64,000 nt of DNA from Armigeres subalbatus (taxonomy: Eukaryota; Arthropoda; Insecta; Diptera; Culicidae): the NCBI RefSeq assembly GCF_024139115.2, contig NC_085141.1:375626995-375690994 (forward strand), written 5' to 3'. Position 1 is the stretch's first letter. Every line of letters starts with the position of its first letter. Made by a program: the position numbers and the translations under genes. The notes under the pieces were generated by a model. The model was not told the DNA's origin and did not search any database. It saw only the letters and a list, made by a program, of their open reading frames with translations. Below are positions 44,326-55,990 of the stretch, piece by piece.

Positions 44326-46000
44326 TCAGCTGACCTGGCAATAACGGAGTAGCAACCGTGGGCGGTCAATCATGCTCATGCTCGTGCTCAGTCTGATGTA
44401 GGCTTCCTCCAACTTCTCAAAGTAACGTACTATAATATCTATGTCGTCGGCGAAGCCAAATAGCTGGACGGACTTATTGAAAATTGTACCACTCGTGTTA
44501 ATCCCTGCTCTTCGTATTACCCCTTCCAAAGCGATGTTGAATAGCAGACACGAAAGACCATCACTTTGCCGTAACCCTCTGCGCGTTTCGAAGGGAATCG
44601 AGAGTGCCCCTGAAACTGACACGGTTGTTTCAGTTCATCCGGAAATCCGTGTTCGTGCATTAGCTGCCATAGCTGGTCCCGATCGATTGTGTCATATGAG
44701 GCTTTGAAGTCGATGAATAGATGATGTGTGGGCACGTTGTATTTGCGGCATTTCTGCAGTACTTGGCGAATGGCGAACACCTGATGCGTGGTGGAGCATT
44801 CGCCCATAAAGCCTGCTTGATACTGCCCCACGAACTCCCTTGTAATTGGTGCTAGTCGATGGCATAAAATTTGGGAGAGTATCTTGTAGGCGGCATTCAG
44901 CAATGTGATTGCGCGGTAGTTGCTACAATCCAGCTTATCGCCCTTTTTGTATATGGAACACACGACACCTTCCATCCACTCCTGTGGCGAAACCTCCTCC
45001 TCCCAAATCTTGGTAATGACCCAGTACAGCGCTCTAGCCAGTGCCTCACCACCGTGTTTAAAGAGCTCTACTGGTAGTTGGTCAACCCCAGGGGCTTTGT
45101 TGTTCTTCAGCCGGCCAATCTCCTCCTGGATTTCCTGGAGATCCGGAGCCGGTAAATTATGTACTGCGCGCGTTCTCCCAGGTCCATAACCATACCGCCA
45201 TCTCCGTCTGCCACATTGCCATTCAGGTGTTTTTCGTAGTGATGCCGCCCCTTTTGGATCACCTCACGCTCGTTCGTATGTAGGTTCCCGTTTATGTCCT
45301 TACCCATATCAGGCTTACGTGAACGGTTAATGCTGGCGCTTTTCCTTCGGAAAATCGAGTTTTGTCTGTTCTGCGCCCGTTTATATCGTGTCTAGTTCAC
45401 CCTCGTGCGATGTTGCAGCAATCTCGCCCATGCTGCATTCTTCTCCTACACTAATTGCTCACATTCGCCGTCATACCAGTCGTTTCTCTGATCCGGGGGA
45501 ACCGTGCTAAGTGCAGCGGTTGCGGTGCTACCAATGGTGGATCGAATATCTCTCCATCCATCTTCAAGAGACGCTGCGGCTAGCTGCTCTTCCGTTGGGA
45601 GTACAACTTTCAGCTGCTGCGCGTATTCTTGGGCTAGTCTACCGTCTTGTAGCCGCCCAATGTTAAGCCGCGGCGTCCGACTTCGACGCGTGTTGTACAC
45701 CGTCGAGACTTTTGAGCGCAGGCATACTGCAACGAGGTAGTGGTCGGATTCAATATTCGCACTGCGGTAATTGCGGACGTTCGTGATGTCGGAGAAGAAT
45801 TTACCGTCGATTAGAACGTGGTCGATTTGGTTTTTTTTTCCTGGTTAGGTGATCTCCATGTGGCCTTGTGGATATTTTTGCGGGGAAAGAAGGTGCTTCG
45901 GACTACCATTCCGCGGGAGGCTGCGAAGTTTATGCATCGTTGGCCGTTGTCATTCGATTCGATTCGGTGTGCAGACTATCCGGCCTGTAATTGCTAGGAA
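44326..46000 (-). pseudogene. RTE-like LINE, endonuclease-RT, broken
   Basis: On the minus strand the order is endonuclease C-terminus (IDHVLIDGKFFSDITNVRNY, ESDHYLVA), linker (NTRRSRTPRLNIGRLQDG, VPPDQRNDWYDGECEQL) and reverse transcriptase (EGVVCSIYKKGDKLDCSNYR, FIDFKASYDTIDRDQLW, FGFADDIDII with the catalytic FADD near 44443-44454). Several frameshifts and stops separate the blocks, so it is inactive. The 3' part present at 26505 and 62186 is missing here: the frame runs out of family sequence shortly after EEAYIRL. Upstream of about 46000 the similarity to the endonuclease ends. Confidence 0.85.
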
Positions 46001-46640
46001 GGGCAGCACGTGGACTGCCAGGACAAAGGCCTCGACAAGCTTGGCTAAGCAACGGCCTGCCGTGTGAGGCTGGGTATCACAACTACCTCTTTTATCGGCT
46101 AGCTCGATCTGGAGAAGCTCTTTTGGTCTCAAGGTCGGCTGGAGTATTCTCTACTATGCTAATCAGACCTCGGATATGTGGGGAGTAAATGAAGGAAATT
46201 ATAAAATCTAGTGTATCACAATATTTTCGTATATTGCCCTATTCTTTAACAATCTGTGTGGGTGTGTGTCAGTGTAGTGTAGTTCTTTTACATATACCTG
46301 GCCGGCCAGCAGACAGTTCGATGCGCGGTTAAGATGACTGCTTGCAGAGATGAGCCTCGTGCTCGTAGTGTGGTCCGGGAACGGTTCTGAATGATTGGCG
46401 ACCGGTTCAGGGTCGTCGGTCGGGCAGGGCCCACTGACGTATTCCTTGGAGCAACTTTCGACCTTACTCGGGAAATATTCACAGGCAATATTTCACAGAA
46501 ACTTGCCACTTATCTGTGAACTCTGGTTTGATACCGTGGTTGTCAGGAAATGACATAAACCGGGTCCTTACAGGTATATGGACTTTATAAACAATATTCC
46601 ATAGCAATTGATAACTAATCATACCTGATTCTACTTTTAC
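46001..46640. other. Unassigned, probably repeat-derived
   Basis: 46010-46180 has protein-like composition on both strands and may be LINE 5' sequence. 46255-46600 is low-copy here. Nothing is nameable. Confidence 0.3.
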
Positions 46641-46644
46641 TCCC

Positions 46645-46700
46645 TTATAGCATGGTCTTGCTTTGTAGCCGCGCGTCTTACCTCACGGCTAAGGAGGGCC
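46645..46700 (-). mobile_element. Feilai-like SINE head fragment
   Basis: The minus strand reads gggccctccttagccgtgag, then gacgcgcggctacaaagcaa and gaccatgc, the tRNA-like 5' head only. It is fused to the end of an open frame (46637-46885). Confidence 0.7.
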
Positions 46701-46709
46701 CCAGACATG

Positions 46710-47100
46710 TTACTCATCTCTTTCAAATTTGATTTAGTTGTAAAACGTATTCCAAATACAGTCAATTGAACTAGTTTGTCAATATTCAATGGTTCATACA
46801 ATTTGAGCTTGGCCGATGTATCGCAAGCGCAAAGATTGACTACTTTTGAGCATTTTCGACATGCTGATTTCAACTGCATGTACATTTAATCAGTTATTAT
46901 GTTTATAACAAATATTTATCTTTTTCCAAAATTTCAGGAATAAGCAGCTTGTTCGCTTGTCCTTTCCGCAAGCGTAAATAGTGTAAAATACGACCGCAAA
47001 TTTGACCTTCCGTTAATATGACAAACCTTTTCTGTTTAGTCCCTACTTCACCGAAAAAAGCCAATGAATTAATTTCGAAATAATGGACATAGTTACAAAA
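46710..47100 (-). other. Unrecognised protein-coding remnant, minus strand
   Basis: Two coding-looking pieces follow one another on the minus strand. 47100-46913 reads VHYFEINSLAFFGEVGTKQK and KRFVILTEGQICGRILHYLR, to KDKYLL-stop. 46885-46710 reads MYMQLKSACRKCSKVVNLCA and LYEPLNIDKLVQLTVFGIRF. The composition is protein-like and a CxxC...CxC cluster is present. The 36-nt gap between the pieces is too short for a normal intron, so this is either a broken gene or the C-terminal part of a transposon ORF. It lies about 115 bp from the divergent plus-strand gene and could share its promoter if real. I do not recognise the family. Confidence 0.35.
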
Positions 47101-47215
47101 GTCTTAGTAGGCACCGGTTTATTCCGTTCTGGCATATCACATTCAGGAAATCTGTTCTTCACTGTGAAAGTTGAAACCAAATCGTCTTTATTTTTAGCAT
47201 TATTGTTGTAAAACC

Positions 47216-48324
47216 ATGGCTGCCAATTCCGGGGTCAAAATTTTCCGTGACTTTCTACGCGATAGTCCATGTCGGATGGTAAAATGTTTCTTTTTATTCA
47301 ACTCTAGCAATGTTCCGGCAACACCTTATTTTCTTTCCAGGCTTACCTGATGTCACAGCCAAAGAACTTTACCTCGAAGAGCCAGCATCTGGCGAAAGTA
47401 ATCACCTTCGAACGCCCCGGTACAGCAAGACCCAAAACAGCACCAATGGCTGCTTCACCACTGGCGCATGCCATCACAGCCCACAACATAATTGAGGAAA
47501 CTCCGAAGACACCTCAGAAACGGCCAACAACCAGCGGCCGGATTCTGAAGCCTTCTCTTAACTCAACCGGCAACGATTTGTCCTGCGCTGGCAGTCGAAA
47601 GCCAGATGGGAAATCCCCACGACACCCACCAGTTGCACCTCGTCAGCGACCCCGTCGCCCGTCTGACCCACCTCGCAAAACACCATCCGCTTCCAGCAAC
47701 AAGGACGATATCCGCAAACGACCTCACCAACAGAAGAAGCAGCTCGGATCGCCACACCCCGGCCGGGACTCACCGAAGAAACCTTGCAAAATTTGCATCA
47801 GCGGTGAAGACTGCGCCGTTGCGGAACAATGGCAGGATTTACTCCTCAATGCGCATTCCCTTTCGTCGAACTCCAAGTCTTCAGATGGCTTCCGCCATCT
47901 GATTGAGGAAATTGAGAGAATCCGTTCAGAATTAGTTGCGCGAGAGGAAGTGAAGAACATCGGCTTGGAGGAATCCATTGAGTTGATCAATGAAATTCAA
48001 CACAGGATCAATTCTTTATCTCCGACCAGGCCGTCAGGAGACAGCTACCTCAACCGCTTGGCGCCGTTTCAAACGGCGATGCGTGATTCCGAGAAGCGAG
48101 CCACGATCAAGGCGAAGAAATCGGTTCGATCGTTGCGTTTCGAAGGAGGTCGCATACTTGAGCAGGACTACAGTAAGCTCAGTCGCCAACGTGCGGACGG
48201 TGCAACGGAAACCGTCAGAAAAGGCAAAACGAGACAGATTGAAAAGAAATTCGATGAGGGTCCATTGCGGTGTTTGCTGCCTTTCGTGAACGGGTCGCTC
48301 AAGGCTAAGCAGGTTAAATTTTGA
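47216..48324 (+). CDS. Two-exon gene, 348-aa unrecognised basic protein
   Basis: Exon 1 (47216-47278) starts at accATGG and encodes MAANSGVKIFRDFLRDSPCR plus M. A 62-nt intron (gtaaaa...ttctttccag, 47279-47340) follows, and exon 2 (47341-48324) keeps the frame. Residues about 45-165 are Pro/Ser/Arg/Lys-rich and probably disordered. A short cysteine cluster, PCKICISGEDC, follows, then a predicted helical region (HLIEEIERIRSELVAREEVK, ESIELINEIQHRINSL) and a basic C-terminus (KAKKSVRSLRFEGGR) ending KQVKF. There is no signal peptide or membrane segment. The uninterrupted 328-codon second exon, normal splice sites and a poly(A) signal support a real host gene. The function is unknown. The basic, helical and disordered layout would suit a cytoskeletal or chromatin-associated protein, but that is speculation. 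Confidence 0.75.
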
Positions 48325-48345
48325 GAAAATTATAAATTAAGCATG

Positions 48346-48351
48346 AATAAA
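48346..48351 (+). terminator. Poly(A) signal AATAAA
   Basis: A canonical hexamer 22 bp after the stop codon of the 348-aa gene. Confidence 0.6.
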
Positions 48352-50999
48352 TTTTAAAATTGATGTATTTTGTCATTCATTAGTATTATTATTATTCATA
48401 TAAGCATAATCGATCATTTTTCATTCACTCCTTTTGTTCCGGACTACCGAAACATTCGAACATCCTTCCCAGTGAAATTGAGAAAAAATAGGAAAATTCA
48501 GAAGTAGGTATTTCTCAGGAATAAAAGAAACTCTTGCAGAAATCCATAAGAATTTCTCATGGAAATGTTTTAGAATTTTGCGTAGAAATTTTATTTTCTA
48601 ACACAATATTAACAACAGGCACGAAAGTACATCGCTTTGTCTTAGTGGAAACTCCAAACAATTTGCCTTGAAAAGTCGAATTAAGATTCAAATCATTGAT
48701 AAATCCAAAATCGTACCACAAATCAAGAGAAAGTACGTTCCTTCGTTCTCCAAAAGTTTACGCATTCGAATTGCGCAAACAAGCGTATCATTTTCCTTCC
48801 CAGCCCGGTATTGTTCAGTTTCCTTACCTTTCCAAGACAGACAGGAAGACACTTCTGTGCCAGTGTGGGGTGACAAAGATTAATGTTATTATCTTTCTTC
48901 CCGGTTTTCGCCAATCGGTGATTTATTCGACTGTCGAATAAAGAGCCCATCGCCATCGCAAGACAGGGCGAAGAATAATTATAAATCTTCTGTGGGTTGA
49001 CCTCCGTCATCCGGGTGCTGCTGCCTGCTCCTCCAGCAATGCAATCGTGTAGCAATTTTCGAGGAAAAGTTTAGAACGGATGGCGAAAGCAGGAGAACTA
49101 GAAAAATAGGAAAGATTGGTGAAACGAAATGTGCAGCTGCCTTCTATCTGGGCTACACTCATTGGTGCAACGCGACGAAAGGTCCTGTTAGATCCAGGTT
49201 GAAACACCACGTGGATGCGTGGATCCTACTGGAATGATCCTCCGATGCTGCCAGCCACGTTGGAGACAGCTCTACGAACCGTTCGACTTGAATAGCTGCA
49301 AGATGGAGGAAGGATGACAATCACGACGATGGTGGTAAATATTTAAATTTTAAACAAATTTATTCATACGAAAGCGCAGCGCAGACTTGCACACGGCCAA
49401 GGATGCTAGCATGAATTGTGGGAAAATGCTGATACGGAAGGATCATGAATTGCATCCTTTGTTTTGTCCTAAAACGGCGAGCATGGATGGAACCAAACAA
49501 GATTAACAAAGTGTGGGAATTTAGAGCGAAGGTAGAACCAAACAAAAATCGACAAAAACACAATTTTATCAGTTTCTTGGATTTATTTTTTATTTTATTA
49601 ATGATGTTATTTTAAACTTGTCACAACAATATCAGTTTTAAATAGGTTCTGAAAAAGATGTTCGAAATAACTTCCATGAAATATTTAATAATACAGTTGC
49701 TAATGTTTTTATCATTGATTTGAACATAAAAATATCCCATCACATATGGCAAACGATCACCACTCAGTTGGTATCGTTACAAGTGGAAAAAGTACAGTTG
49801 TGGCATTGCATGCCATTTTTTAAAAAGCCTTCTTCTTTAGAAACAAATCAACAAACATAAAGTCAGCCTTGCAAAGAAGCGAGCCCTCATGTCATTTACA
49901 TTTCCTTCCAAAGGCAAAGGCAACACAACAATAACAACAGTCGGCAGACAGTCGAGTTTCTTCAACTCGCTCATTCTAAATAATGTGTAACAGAAAACAG
50001 TTGCACATGCGGTCATCCAAGTTGGCATCGACGAGGACGAAGACGTTGCCGATCGCTCGAAAGAAGATGAGCACATGTTGCCTACTGTGACCAAGACCAA
50101 AACACGCACGCAACAATACGCCTGGGCCTTATTTTCGTTGAGGTCCTCAATCCTGGCAAAAGCACACTGCACTGTTCTTCGCTTTCGTGGTCTTTCGTGT
50201 TGAAGGAAAGAAATAAACGACATAAGGAAGTATTATGTGCGCTCAAACACTTGCGCTCGATTGTGGAGTATTGCAGGAAAGGGGTGACCCCAGCCAGAGC
50301 CGTAGAGGACTCACGTTCACGTAAGGAAATTTTTACCTTCGGAGCACTTTTTATGCAAATCGGCAGATGTAGGACCACATCATCGAGCTGTGTGGAGTAA
50401 AAGGATTCTTATTAGCTCCTTGCGGTACTTTTCCTCTACTCCTTTCGGAAACTAGCAGACGTTGTTATTGTTGCTGTTTGTTTGTTACCCCTTTCCGGTT
50501 CGGCACTGCGACTTGCTGTACGACGTGTACTAAGCAATCTTCTTTGCGCAGGCATCAAACGAGCAGAAGATTGCAGTTGTTTGGTCCGTTGGATCAGATT
50601 TTTGACGGATCGTCTACAAATAAGAACAACAACTTGTGAACATTAGCATATATCTTTCGTGTGAGCGGGAACTCTTTCGATGTCGCCGGGAGGATTCATA
50701 TTAAGACAGACACGACGGGAGCGACGAACTCGAATGAAACATAAGGGTGCCGACAGCAAAGTTCGATGGATGAATTTTTCCCATCAATCATCTATTCGTT
50801 TGCTGAAGCTTCTAGTTGACACGATCGAGCTGTGGTGGTTGATATTTAAATTCATGGAGGAATAATATTGAAGGGGTATTAATATATATAAAAAAATCCA
50901 TAAATGCCAATAAATAATTATAATATTCGAATTTTGCAAAAAGGTGTTATTTATATCCATTGCAATTTGAAATAATTGCAAGATTGATTTGTATTGCAT
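48352..50999. other. Low-copy stretch without a convincing gene
   Basis: 48480-48600 shows weak 24-bp-minisatellite-like words. Open frames such as 49837-50223 (minus) overlap frames on the other strand and have no domain, splice context or family length. Confidence 0.4.
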
Positions 51000-52989
51000 G
51001 AAAATAGAACCTCTCCAGATCCCCCGGTATCGCCCCACACCCCTACCCGGTCGAACGTCTCTTACACACCAGAACTGGGAAACAAAATATGATCAGAATC
51101 CATCGAGATAGGGAGGTTATTGAGATGTAGAAAACCCAAATGTATGAAGATTGAAGGGACTTAGGAAATCATTGACTTAGAAAGAGATATCGAGATATAG
51201 AATATCGAGATGTAGATAGTCGACTATAGTGGATGCACTAATCTTGAATCTTTATAAAAACTTGCAACACCAAAGAAGATATATCGATTACATGCATCTG
51301 ACATAATCGTTTTTGCGGCCAAAATCATTAAACCAAGTGCGGTGATCAACCGGACCTCCAACGATGACCCCGAACTTGTTGTGGTTTTATGAATGGGCCT
51401 TTAAACGGCGGAGAAAGCAGAGGAGGAACAGCCGTCCTTTTAAAAAACTTGCCACTCGCTTCTAATTACAAAACCCAAAAGCCACTTGATGTAAATCACT
51501 GCGCGGGCCAGAGTTAAGCCAGGCCGTGTGTCGGTCTGAATATTGATCAATGAAGCCCTACGCCCGCATGTCGGTTAGAGAATTGCACTTGAACTTGCTG
51601 TCCCTATTTTGTCCCATTCGCTTTGCCTTGAGCACACATGATCTTCCAACGCATACACAGTTCAGATTTATCGGTTGACACGACACAACTTTCCTCGCTG
51701 CATCTCTCCATCGGGGAAAACAGAGAAAACTGCTAGGGGCAATGTTTACAACTCGCCAACTCTTCGTGCCGGCCTGCTTGGACCCTGCCAGAAGGATGTT
51801 TGATCGAGCGAGACTGGAAATTCGATACTTTCCCAGTCAGTGCTCTGTAACGCACAGTTGCAAGAATTTTAGGACTTTTTGCTCATCCTCATCGCAAGTT
51901 AGGAGCCAAGCCAAAAAAGTTCCCACCATAAGAAACATTTCGGAACATTCCTGGATGCTAGAGTTGGCCGACGGTTGGCTGTGTCATCTTCATCGTGCTT
52001 CTCGAAGGATGCGAGCGATTTAAATTGATGCGATAGTAACTTTTTGACGAGCGCTACCAACAGCGAAGCGATATGGGGTTGATCTTTACACGAGGATCAT
52101 CTTCCCTGAATGACGAAGACGGGGTTGGGTGTTGACAGTGGCGATGACCCAAAATTTTGAATGAGAAAAGATGCAGGTGCTGCTGTTGTGTTTTGACGTG
52201 AGAAGTCACAGAAGCAAGATGATACCTGCGCCTGGATAGGATTAAGGATTACACCAAAGAAAGAACTGATCTTCACCCCGAAAGTCAATAATCCTTACTT
52301 TGCGATCTCTTGCGATTCAACTGTCGGTTGAATCCAAATCTTTTATGCTAAATAGCTCAACACATGACGTTTCCGAAGGCTACTCAGGTCGTGGGAATTC
52401 CGATTGAATCGCAACATCGAAGCAACCCGTTGCTGTTGTTGGGGGGTACGTTTATGCGATATGAAGTTGATGGGGTGGTGAGAATGCCACTCGTTTGTAA
52501 TAGTCCGCTGGCACGCCATGGATTGGTGCCCTGCTGGTCGAATGCACGTGATAATTTCATTTGGCTTTAATGTACTAATAATAGCAGTTGGAACCCATAA
52601 AGTGCAACCCTCTGATTGTTGAGTTGATGACGATGCGATGTCGGGGTGCGATATCGCATGTTGACTTTGACCCTCGAAATTAAAACATACTGTGCCGCGT
52701 TCTGTTTAGGAACATTCGTTATTTCGATTCCACCCTCAAATGGAATATTCGTCATTCATAGAGGTAATGTTGGAGAATGAATTCACTGAAAGTCGATTTG
52801 GAATACGCAAAACATATTTAACTTCCAATTCAGAAAAAAATACCTTTGATTTTTTAACCCAGAATTAAATTCACGTGGTTAATAAAGTTTTATTCTGTGG
52901 CAGCAGCTCTTGACCTTGAGCTGACATAGAGACAGCGATGCCAGATTGATTCAACATCAATTCCGTAGATTCGCTCAAAAATTTTGGCT
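51000..52989. other. Low-copy stretch without a convincing gene
   Basis: Short frames (51742-52023 plus, 52364-52570 plus) lack motifs and splice partners. This could be intergenic or deep-intron sequence of a host gene outside the window. Confidence 0.4.
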
Positions 52990-53336
52990 GTCGCTATTGG
53001 CGCTTTGATGTTGCATGAAGAAGAAGAAGCAGAAAGATGATAATCGAAAAAATCTTCACGGGAAAGCATACGAAAAGTTTTTAAAACTCTTCTCAAAAAT
53101 TCTAAAAGCAATTTAATTAAAAACGGTAAGCAGTACGGGTTTGGACTTTTCTCATACTGTGTATTAAGTGTAATATCACAAAATAAAATTCAGAAATATT
53201 GTGTTTATTATACAGTAGAAGTAAAGTCCAAACCCGTACTGATTACCGTTTTACTTTTCGTATGCTTTCCCGTGAAGATTTTTTCGATTATGACCTTTCT
53301 GCTTCTTCTTCTTCATGCAACATCAAAGCGCCAATT
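52990..53336. repeat. Foldback inverted repeat, arms 110-155 bp
   Basis: Left arm 52998-53147 and right arm 53223-53334 share, inverted, ttggcgctttgatgttgcat, gaagaagaagaagcagaaag, aatcgaaaaaatcttcacgg and cagtacgggtttggac. The left arm has an extra block of about 40 bp (near 53083-53122). The loop is 75 bp. The peptide FRMLSREDFFDY appears in both arms only because they are copies. Confidence 0.9.
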
Positions 53337-54109
53337 TCGACGCTCCTCCACAATCCTATTATACAAAACACCACAGGACAGATCTCTAATTTTTCTCAAT
53401 GCATAGAAATAACAACTAACCGTCCAAAATTTGGTATTGGTATTGTTATATTCTAACCACTGACAAACATCGCACAATTACTTTACAACTACCTTACGTG
53501 CATGCTGCAAAAAATGAAGTTTAGTACAACAATGTCAACAGAAGGCGCTAGTATAAGATGTCAAATACAAAGATATACGATGCGTGCACCTCTGGTTGTG
53601 AAATTCGTCATCAGTTGAATTTGAAACGACCGTTGAGCACATGGTCGATAGGAATCTCATCAATGTTACGTCGGTTTGTCTGTGTCCTAACTTTCATTAA
53701 AAACTAAACAGAAATAGATTCAAGGCATAGTGCCCTCTACACACATTTCCACATTCGCCGTAATGGCAGTTGCTATACATATTTTTGACAGTAACTGTTT
53801 CCAACGCTGATACTACCTACATTTTATTTATTGAACTCTGTTGAAAATTTTAACATAGAATCAGTTTAATATTATGGACTTCTTATTTTTCACATTTCAA
53901 ATTATTGAGCTTTAGCGCTGGCGGTGCCATAGTTGTGGTAATGTTGGTTCACCAACAATTTTGACGTAATGAGTTCATTCATAATTTGGCGTCAGCATAA
54001 GAACTATAACTAATCCAGTATACAAGTGAAACAAAACCCTATTTTGACACTGAAATTAAGATTGCAAACGAAGAAAATCTTCAAAATAAATGGGACAACC
54101 TTAGTAAGT
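53337..54109. other. AT-rich, nothing recognised
   Basis: No gene or defined repeat is supported. Confidence 0.45.
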
Positions 54110-54745
54110 TCCGTAAAGAATTCTTCCGGAGATTTGTTCAGAAATTCTTCTAATGATTATTAAGGGAATTCCTCCAAAAATTCCTTTAGTAATATTTTCA
54201 GAAATATCTACAGGAATTAGTTCAGAAATTATTTTATTACTTTTTATGGAAAAATGCCATTTATTCAGAAGTTTATCCAGTAGTTTATTTAGAATTTCAT
54301 CTGTAAAATTCTAGGACAAAGCTCTAGAAGTATCCGAACGAGTTACAAAAGGAATTTCCAAAGTTTTGTAGAAAAATGTTTGACATTCAAAAGTCTTAAG
54401 AAGAATTTTCAGAGGATTTCCTGTAGAAACTTTCGAAGAAACTTCTGGAGAAATTAACTTCGAACTCCTTAAAAAATGTGCAATTACCGGCGGACTTTTT
54501 GAAAAAAAAATTGGGACTCCTAGAGAAGCTCCCGAAAGTATTTTTAGAGGAATTTTCAAATGAATTATTGAAGGATTTTCCGAATTATAACTTGAGTGGA
54601 TTTTCGAAAAGTGTTCCCAAAAGAAATTCTTGGAGAATTGCTAAAGGAATTTCCGAAGGAGTTTCTAAAAGAATTTCTTATGGAACTTCCGGATGAATCC
54701 CTGAAGAGTTTTTTGAAGGAATATACATTGAACAGTCAAATGGGA
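54110..54745. repeat. Degenerate 24-bp minisatellite, second locus
   Basis: 54110-54300 is in reverse orientation (gaattcctccaaaaattcct) and 54400-54745 forward (gaaacttctggagaaatta, ggaatttccgaaggag). It has the same motif and the same reverse-then-forward order as the main array, but is much more diverged. Confidence 0.7.
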
Positions 54746-55519
54746 ATTTCTTCCAGGATTTATAAAAGTTAGCGAAAAATCAGAACAATTTTGGCGTAAG
54801 CAAACAAATTTGATGAAAAAATATTCAGTTTAGTGGATCGCGTGCACCATTGTGTACCAGTTGAACTAATTTTTTTTAAGCAATTGTATATATGTAATAA
54901 AATGTTTAATAAATGTTTGAGCAGTGTTATGAATTGTACAGCCAACAATCCAGACGACTGGGTTTGCTTGAACCTTGAAATTACGTTTATGGCAGCGTAC
55001 TCTAATTATCCCTCTATATGTTGAAAAGGTTCCGGTAGTTCAATATAATGGTCCTTCGAGCCGGATTATTGGGAAACTATACGGTTCGAAGGATCAAATG
55101 TTGGGTAGTCGGCTTACCTTCGCTGACTTCCAACTCCACCTTCCTTTACTGACTTCCAACTGGTCGAAGGTGGATCCTAAATTCCACAAAGATTGCACAA
55201 TGCACGCACGGCTGTTCAAACTTATCTTTAGGATTATAACACAAGAGCAAGAGTGTTATTCAAGAATTTAAATAGGATGTTCGATTTCACTGAATGAATT
55301 AGTTATTTGCAACAAGCTTCATGGATCATACACAAGAATTATTTTCAATGTGATTATTTTCTGGATTTTAGGCAGTGGTAATCTCGGTCAATGATCGACC
55401 AGAAAATTCAAGATTGCTTTCATCATCTACGGTATCAGCGTGGAAATTTATCTCTCTTCAACTCTGATACTCTTCCCTTTCTCTTCAAATGGAAGCAAGA
55501 CAGAAGTTCGAATAATTAC
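54746..55519. other. Possible retroelement gag fragment, otherwise empty
   Basis: The plus frame 54975-55271 contains VVQYNGPSSRIIGKLYGSKD and FADFQLHLPLLTSNWSKVD, faintly like the N-terminal region of BEL/Pao gag. The ATG context and downstream frame do not confirm it. Confidence 0.25.
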
Positions 55520-55590
55520 TATTATCTCCCTTTGACCTTTCGGAGACCAATTGGACATAACTTTCAATAAATATTTGTAACGGTCTTTCC
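55520..55590 (+). repeat. Third copy of the tgacctttcgg repeat
   Basis: ctttgacctttcggagacca, ggacataactttcaataaat and atttgtaacggtctt match 29225-29580. Confidence 0.6.
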
Positions 55591-55689
55591 TTCTAAATAG
55601 AAACCCATACCTATATCAGGAACTTATATATCGTTTACTCAACTTGATCTAAATTTGAAACCAGATCAATTGAAACTAAAAGTGTGCTA

Positions 55690-55810
55690 GTAAAAAAATC
55701 CGTAGATTTCCGCAGAAATTTTCAAATTTCCGTAGTTTTTATCTACGGATCCGTAGATCCGTAGAAAGCACTCAATTCCGTAGATCAGCGGAAATTTCCG
55801 TAGATCTGGC
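55690..55810 (+). repeat. tccgtaga simple-repeat cluster
   Basis: Seven copies of (t)ccgtaga within 120 bp, with variants such as ttccgcagaaattt, ending at gatctggcatcgctgc. Confidence 0.75.
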
Positions 55811-55990
55811 ATCGCTGCATAGAGAGCAGAGCATGAATTATTCACTTTCATGAAGCATATTCGTTCTGACTTTTGACAATCGTGTTTTGATTATTCAAAA
55901 CATAGAATGACTTACTCAGTTTACTTCTTTACACGGAAGAAATAAACTACCCAATAGTGAGTTTGATTCACCCAACCTCGAACATCCGTA

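Noticed and set aside
49837..50223. 128-codon minus-strand frame
   Set aside because: Overlaps plus-strand frames, has no motif or splice context, and its composition is not distinctive.
54478..54696. 72-codon frame (LPADFLKKKLGLLEKLPK...)
   Set aside because: Degenerate 24-bp minisatellite, not a gene.
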